Shown: positions 5,275 to 7,524 of the stretch, piece by piece | Position numbering within the stretch: the first letter of the stretch is position 1 | Layout of the letters: every line of letters starts with the position of its first letter | Assembly (NCBI GenBank): GCA_030428745.1 | Contig: JAUIEG010000119.1 | Location: 1-7,524, forward strand | Length of the DNA stretch: 7,524 bases | Direction: 5' to 3' | Source: Alphaproteobacteria bacterium | GTDB lineage: Bacteria > Pseudomonadota > Alphaproteobacteria > Caulobacterales > Parvularculaceae | The notes under the pieces: model-generated | The model's input: only the letters and a program-made list of their open reading frames with translations | Told to the model about the DNA's origin: nothing | The model's database searches: none | Position numbers and translations under genes: made by a program

Positions 5275-7269
5275 TCATTCTCCAGTCACTTTGCCACTGC
5301 GCCGGACCGGTTTGAGCCAGCCCTTTTTCAACATTTTCTTTTCAGCGTCGGCGATTATGAGCGCAGCGCCCGGCTTTGAATAATGCGTATAGTCGCGGAT
5401 AAACAGCGTGCTCCCGTCATTCAGGGCGCAGGTCTTTTTCGGCTTATCGCAAAAAAGCTCCAACGGATCGACAACGATGACGCCCTCCATCGTGGAAAAC
5501 ACGTCCATCATTTCACGTTCATGAGAAGCGCGTTCGACCTGCGCGTCAAAATCGACTTCGAGCTTCAGGTTATTCATGAACAGCTCTTGCTGCGCATGCG
5601 GCGTTTTATCGAGGAGAGCTTTGACCTTTTCTTGAATATGGGTTTCCGATTCGATTCCGGGCGCGATCAGAACCAGCCGATGCCCCTGCTCTAGCCAGCG
5701 GCCGAACGTCTTGGCATAGGCCTGCGCCAGCGTTTCTCCCTCATAGGGCGTAACGGTGCCGGCATATTTCACCTGTCTCGTGCTATCCTGATATTTCCGC
5801 CAATGAACAGCGTAGACAATGATCGACGGGTCCGCTTCCTCGACAAGCTTGCTCGTGTCAGCACGGTATGCGTCGCATTCGCCGAAATTGACGTGTTCGA
5901 CATCCACATGAACGCAGCTTCCGAGATTGCGCGCGCGAAAGCCGGATTGATATTTTTTCGCCATTTCGGCGACGGCGTGTTTTATCACCCCGGCGTGGCT
6001 GTCGCCGATGACGATAATGCCCCTGTTGACCTCGGTATTGTCCGTTGAACATGCCGCGCCTTCGCAATTGTCCAGATCCTGCGCCATGTCTTCCGCGCCT
6101 GATTCGGTGAATATTGCGGCAAACTCGCCATAACGCGCCGCATAGCCGTCGGTCAGGTATAAGGCGCTGCTGGAGACCGCCAGAAGGGCGAATGCGGCCG
6201 CAATCCCGGGGGCAAAAATCCGTGTGCTTATGACTTTTCTGTTTCGGAGCGGTTGCTCCACAAAAAAATACGAAAGAACGGAAACCCCGAAGACGATCAC
6301 CAACAAGAACAGGGCGCCGGCATTCGACAATGCGCCGAATTTGATTTGGGTATATGCAAAAGCCGGATAGTGCCAGAGATAGTGGGAGTAAGAAATCAAC
6401 CCGACGGCGACGAATGGTTTGCTGCTCAATAAAGCCGTCGCAATATCCCCCTGTTTTGCAAACCAGATGACAAGGCAGACGCCAAGAACAGGCGCGACGG
6501 TGAGAAAGGACGGATGAGGCGTTTTTTCAGTGAACAGGAAAAACGAGACAAGCACCAAAATCAGCCCGGCCGCCGGCAGCGCTTTTCGCCAGCCCTTGGG
6601 CGCCGTCCGCCCGCGGGTCATCTCCAGCCAGGCGAGCAAGGCGCCCGCAAGCAATTCCCATGCGCGTGTCGGCAGCAGGAAAAAATTGGCGTCCGGAAAA
6701 TTTCGGGCCCCTATGGCAGACAGAATCAGCGACGCCGCGAAGAGCAGCAAAAAGACATGCAGGATTTTGTTCCTGCCGGCGCGCCACATCGCCATGAGCA
6801 ACAGCGGAAAAAAAATGTAGAATTGCTCTTCAACAGCGAGTGTCCATGTATGGAGCAAAGGCTTCAGCGCGCCCGGCGCCGCCCAATAGCTGTCTTCGGA
6901 CAGGAACCAGAAATTCGCGCCGAAAAAAAGCGCCGAGAGCGCCGATCCGGAAAAACTCTCCAGCGCGCTAGGGGTCAGCAAAAACCAGCCGCAGATAAGA
7001 CTGGCCAGCAAAATGGCGAACAGCGCAGGAAGGATGCGCCGCGCCCGCCGGTGATAGAAATCGAGCAGACGAAATGATCCTGCGGAAAGCTCACGCAAAA
7101 TGATCGAGGAAATCAGATAACCGGAGATGACGAAGAATATGTCGACGCCGAGAAACCCGCCCGGCAAGGGATTCTGGCCGGAAACGGAAAAGCCGGCGTG
7201 GTAAATTAGGACCGCGCCGACCGCGATCGCGCGCAGTCCGTCAACCTCAGGGCGATAGGCGATAGACAT
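5275..7269 (-). CDS. Membrane O-acyltransferase (acyltransferase-3) fused to SGNH domain, OafA-like
   Basis: The protein (664 residues from this start) fits two-part O-acetyltransferases that modify surface polysaccharides. A membrane acyltransferase-3 domain passes the acyl group across the inner membrane, and a periplasmic SGNH domain places it on the glycan. From the chosen Met, YRPEVDGLRAIAV (5-17) and IYH with H24 are the family N-terminal signature. FFVISGYLIS (45-54), HRRARRILP (73-81) and AVEEQFYIFFP (145-155) are conserved core motifs. About ten hydrophobic segments run to residue 340, and another (352-372) leads to the SGNH domain. That domain has IGDSHAG (421-427, nucleophile Ser424) and DYTH (626-629, catalytic Asp/His). 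Cysteine pairs C402/C407, C452/C465 and C607/C614 suggest periplasmic disulfides. An ATG at 7386 would add 39 residues but lacks a ribosome-binding site and family similarity. The chosen start has GAGAGGGG, at a rather long 13 nt. It follows an rRNA operon. The polysaccharide substrate is unknown. Confidence 0.94.
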   Translation of the reverse strand: MSIAYRPEVDGLRAIAVGAVLIYHAGFSVSGQNPLPGGFLGVDIFFVISGYLISSIILRELSAGSFRLLDFYHRRARRILPALFAILLASLICGWFLLTPSALESFSGSALSALFFGANFWFLSEDSYWAAPGALKPLLHTWTLAVEEQFYIFFPLLLMAMWRAGRNKILHVFLLLFAASLILSAIGARNFPDANFFLLPTRAWELLAGALLAWLEMTRGRTAPKGWRKALPAAGLILVLVSFFLFTEKTPHPSFLTVAPVLGVCLVIWFAKQGDIATALLSSKPFVAVGLISYSHYLWHYPAFAYTQIKFGALSNAGALFLLVIVFGVSVLSYFFVEQPLRNRKVISTRIFAPGIAAAFALLAVSSSALYLTDGYAARYGEFAAIFTESGAEDMAQDLDNCEGAACSTDNTEVNRGIIVIGDSHAGVIKHAVAEMAKKYQSGFRARNLGSCVHVDVEHVNFGECDAYRADTSKLVEEADPSIIVYAVHWRKYQDSTRQVKYAGTVTPYEGETLAQAYAKTFGRWLEQGHRLVLIAPGIESETHIQEKVKALLDKTPHAQQELFMNNLKLEVDFDAQVERASHEREMMDVFSTMEGVIVVDPLELFCDKPKKTCALNDGSTLFIRDYTHYSKPGAALIIADAEKKMLKKGWLKPVRRSGKVTGE

Positions 7270-7420
7270 GAAAGTCGCGAGGCCCCTCTCTGCTGCCCAG
7301 GCTGCAACGCCTTTTCCCTTGCGCCCGCCGGCGGCGCCTATGGGGCCCGTCACCTGGCGCGATAACCCTTCGGCTGAATAACTCATAAGTTTTGACTTGG
7401 CGACCCGCTATGCAGGCAAC

Positions 7421-7452
7421 AAAAAACGCCCGGGCAAGAGCCTCAGGCGTTT
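7421..7452 (-). terminator. Intrinsic terminator of the rRNA operon
   Basis: Read on the - strand, AAACGCC and GGCGTTT form a perfect 7-bp outer stem. An inner stem (GGC/GCC plus flanking pairs across a bulged A) closes on a TCTT loop. A run of six T overlaps and follows the 3' arm. It lies about 33 nt beyond the 5S rRNA 3' end, as expected for an rRNA operon terminator. No tRNA gene lies between the 5S gene and this hairpin. Confidence 0.9.
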
Positions 7453-7485
7453 GATATTATTCAGAAGGGTCAAAATCATCTTGGC

Positions 7486-7524
7486 AGGCCTGGCGGCGAC
7501 TTACTCTCCCACGCCTTGAGACGT
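7486..7524 (-). rRNA. rrf: 5S ribosomal RNA, 3' end (partial)
   Basis: The complement of the last 39 bases reads as the 3' third of an alphaproteobacterial 5S rRNA. A small hairpin, ACGTC-TCAA-GGCGT (7511-7524), is followed by GGGAGAGTAAGTCGCCGCCAGGCC, whose last bases form the 3' strand of the terminal helix. The gene runs off the right edge, so the 5' part and the rest of the rRNA operon lie outside the window. The exact mature 3' end is uncertain by a few bases. Confidence 0.93.

Noticed and set aside
5189..5383. 64-residue open frame on the + strand
   Set aside because: It starts at TTG and its 3' half is antisense to the conserved end of the acyltransferase gene; no coding signal is visible.
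6514..7077. 187-residue open frame on the + strand opposite the acyltransferase gene
   Set aside because: Its Arg/Gln/Lys-rich translation is typical of the antisense frame of a GC-rich membrane protein gene, and the - strand has unambiguous family motifs throughout.

Overview
The window looks like chromosomal DNA from an alphaproteobacterium. It is moderately GC-rich and densely packed, with short overlaps between genes. The flagellar export protein FlhB and the 3' end of the 5S rRNA both fit that group, as far as can be judged by eye. The genus cannot be named from this sequence. The layout is a flagellar operon end on the left, a ribosomal RNA operon end on the right, and accessory or housekeeping genes between them. 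No mobile element, CRISPR array or tRNA was seen.

Left (14-1436, + strand): flhB, the substrate-specificity switch of the flagellar type III export apparatus, overlaps by 17 nt a small coiled-coil protein resembling FliJ. The 13 bases before flhB are too few to identify the preceding gene, but a TGA at 15-17 overlaps the flhB ATG, consistent with a tightly packed flagellar export operon. The small gene ends tail to tail with the next gene, with a 4-nt overlap.

Centre (1433-3445): a PrnB-like protein (a haem-dependent relative of the indoleamine/tryptophan dioxygenases) on the - strand faces away from an NTF2/SnoaL-like protein on the + strand. They share a 225-nt divergent control region that contains two short dyads. 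This pair is the most unusual part of the window and could be a small, uncharacterised metabolic module.

Centre-right (3521-5018, - strand): a two-gene operon encodes a methyltransferase with a lipoprotein-type signal sequence, then a six-transmembrane voltage-gated potassium channel with a C-terminal four-cysteine, zinc-ribbon-like tail. Stop and start overlap by 8 nt, so translational coupling is likely.

Right (5275-7524, - strand): a large membrane O-acyltransferase with a periplasmic SGNH domain lies directly downstream of an rRNA operon. The operon's 5S 3' end and its strong intrinsic terminator are visible at the right edge. The longest stretches outside called genes are 5019-5274 and the segment upstream of the acyltransferase. 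Neither exceeds about 260 nt, and both hold only candidate regulatory signals or the rRNA operon end.
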